Below are positions 63,454-64,000 of a DNA stretch of 64,000 nucleotides, piece after piece; the first letter of the stretch is position 1, and every line of letters begins with the position of its first letter. The stretch lies in the NCBI GenBank assembly GCA_004335835.1, contig RWJK01001200.1:9507-73506 (forward strand), written 5' to 3'. Source of the DNA: Scenedesmus sp. ARA3 (Eukaryota > Chlorophyta > Chlorophyceae > Sphaeropleales > Scenedesmaceae). The translations under genes and the position numbers were made by a program. The notes below the pieces were generated by a model. The model did no database searches and was not told the DNA's origin. It saw nothing but the letters and a program-made list of their open reading frames with translations.

Positions 63454-63560
63454 GCAGGCACACTGGCATCGGGGGTGTGTTCAGCAAGCTGCTGCGCAAG
63501 GACAAGGAGGAGGTGCTGGTCAGCGACAGCAACAAGAACAAGCCCTGGATCATGTGGTGA
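60759..63560 (+). CDS. TPR-domain protein with probable chloroplast transit peptide
   Basis: Six exons (60759-60916, 61289-61568, 61986-62076, 62588-62737, 63077-63158 and 63458-63560) join in perfect phase to 287 residues. The N terminus MLCPVARSAAAQGARMARTC is rich in Ala, Arg and Ser with no acidic residues, as in algal plastid transit peptides. Residues about 60-146 are low-complexity Ser/Ala/Thr from AGC runs and then RRRTGGFKTRKQRQ. A TPR-like helix pair follows (GLEAFAAKQYSQAIDLFNLA) and a second one (ALYNMACCYAQLGQKAAAL) ending LRPVQGPELQAVINK. The C terminus VFSKLLRKDKEEV is basic and ends WIMW. This resembles a family of plant and algal plastid TPR proteins of unclear role. No enzyme motif is present. 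Introns carry repeated copies of exon edges. Confidence 0.82.
62160..62890 (+). repeat. Copies of TPR-gene exon edges
   Basis: Copies of the end of exon 61986-62076 lie at 62180-62221 and 62310-62335. A copy of the start of exon 62588-62737 lies at 62466-62512. A copy of its end lies at 62830-62893, with a fragment at 62975-63000. Confidence 0.9.
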
Positions 63561-63789
63561 TTATTTTTAAACAAAGATTGGAACCTGATGGCTGTGCACC
63601 TCATGATGATGGTGATGCACCTCAGCATTATGATGGTGGCCATGCGGTAATGCAGCGTTTTTGCCATGGGAGTGCTGCCACATGGCTGGTCTTGAGCCGC
63701 CTCCGAAGCACTGATGAGCACTGTGGAGGGCAGGTGGCGCGTTGTGTGAACTATGCGGAGTAAAATACGCGCGACATAGGTCAAACTGA

Positions 63790-63794
63790 TGTAA
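63790..63794 (+). terminator. TGTAA poly(A) signal of the TPR gene
   Basis: First TGTAA after the stop codon at 63560, 230 bp downstream. From 63795 to the window end nothing else is recognisable. Confidence 0.55.
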
Positions 63795-64000
63795 CCTTTG
63801 GATTTCAGACTTAGTTGCAGCGATGTTTGAACAGAGTGACAAGGTGTGTGACCGCTAACTGCGTCTTGGACCGCATGTGTTGCTGCTGAATCCGCTGCAG
63901 CTGCTGCAGCTAAGGCTCAAGGTGTGGTCCATTTGCTTTAACTTGAGACTGCAGCGCAGGGCAACTGATGTTGCAGAGACTCTTGCTTGTTGTCAAACCC

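Overview
This is nuclear DNA from a eukaryote, most likely a green alga of the Chlamydomonadales type. The evidence is short GT-AG introns in every gene, TGTAA poly(A) signals after stop codons, a flagellar dynein, a plant-type acyl-CoA oxidase, and very abundant CTG/CAG trinucleotide runs. A Haematococcus-like alga would fit, but that is a guess. There are no bacterial-style operons, tRNAs, rRNAs or CRISPR arrays.

Layout. Positions 61-37756 (+) hold most of one giant gene, the cytoplasmic dynein-2 (IFT retrograde dynein, DHC1b/DYNC2H1) heavy chain. I could thread 67 exons by hand with every splice phase agreeing, giving about 3,786 codons up to the natural stop; roughly the first 550 residues lie before the window. 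Positions 37757-42244 are gene-poor: one small unrecognised minus-strand ORF (40994-41464) and a broken paralogue of it (39265-39696). Positions 42245-48799 (-) encode a nucleoporin Nup88/MOS7 homologue. It is divergent from a peroxisomal acyl-CoA oxidase at 49390-56926 (+), about 640 bp apart start to start. A YqeY/AIM41-like protein, probably organellar, follows at 58194-60068 (+), and a TPR protein with a probable plastid transit peptide at 60759-63560 (+). The genes look functionally unrelated.

The remarkable feature is architectural. More than half of the introns in this window (about 35 of 66 in the dynein gene, and others in all four other multi-exon genes on both strands) contain extra, diverged tandem copies of part of the neighbouring exon together with its splice site. 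Copies carrying an exon start plus 3' splice site lie upstream of the intact exon; copies carrying an exon end plus 5' splice site lie downstream. Using exactly one copy per exon keeps the frame open throughout, so the rest look like decoy exons. Three short minisatellites (40, 22 and 21 bp units) are likewise built from exon-intron 5' junctions. A second pattern is strand-aware: CTG runs on the sense strand end directly at 3' splice sites, whereas exons carry CAG/AGC runs coding for Ser/Gln/Ala. The minus-strand gene obeys the same rule in mirror image.

All exon models were made by eye from splice signals, phase and remembered family sequence. No alignment, search or RNA data were available.
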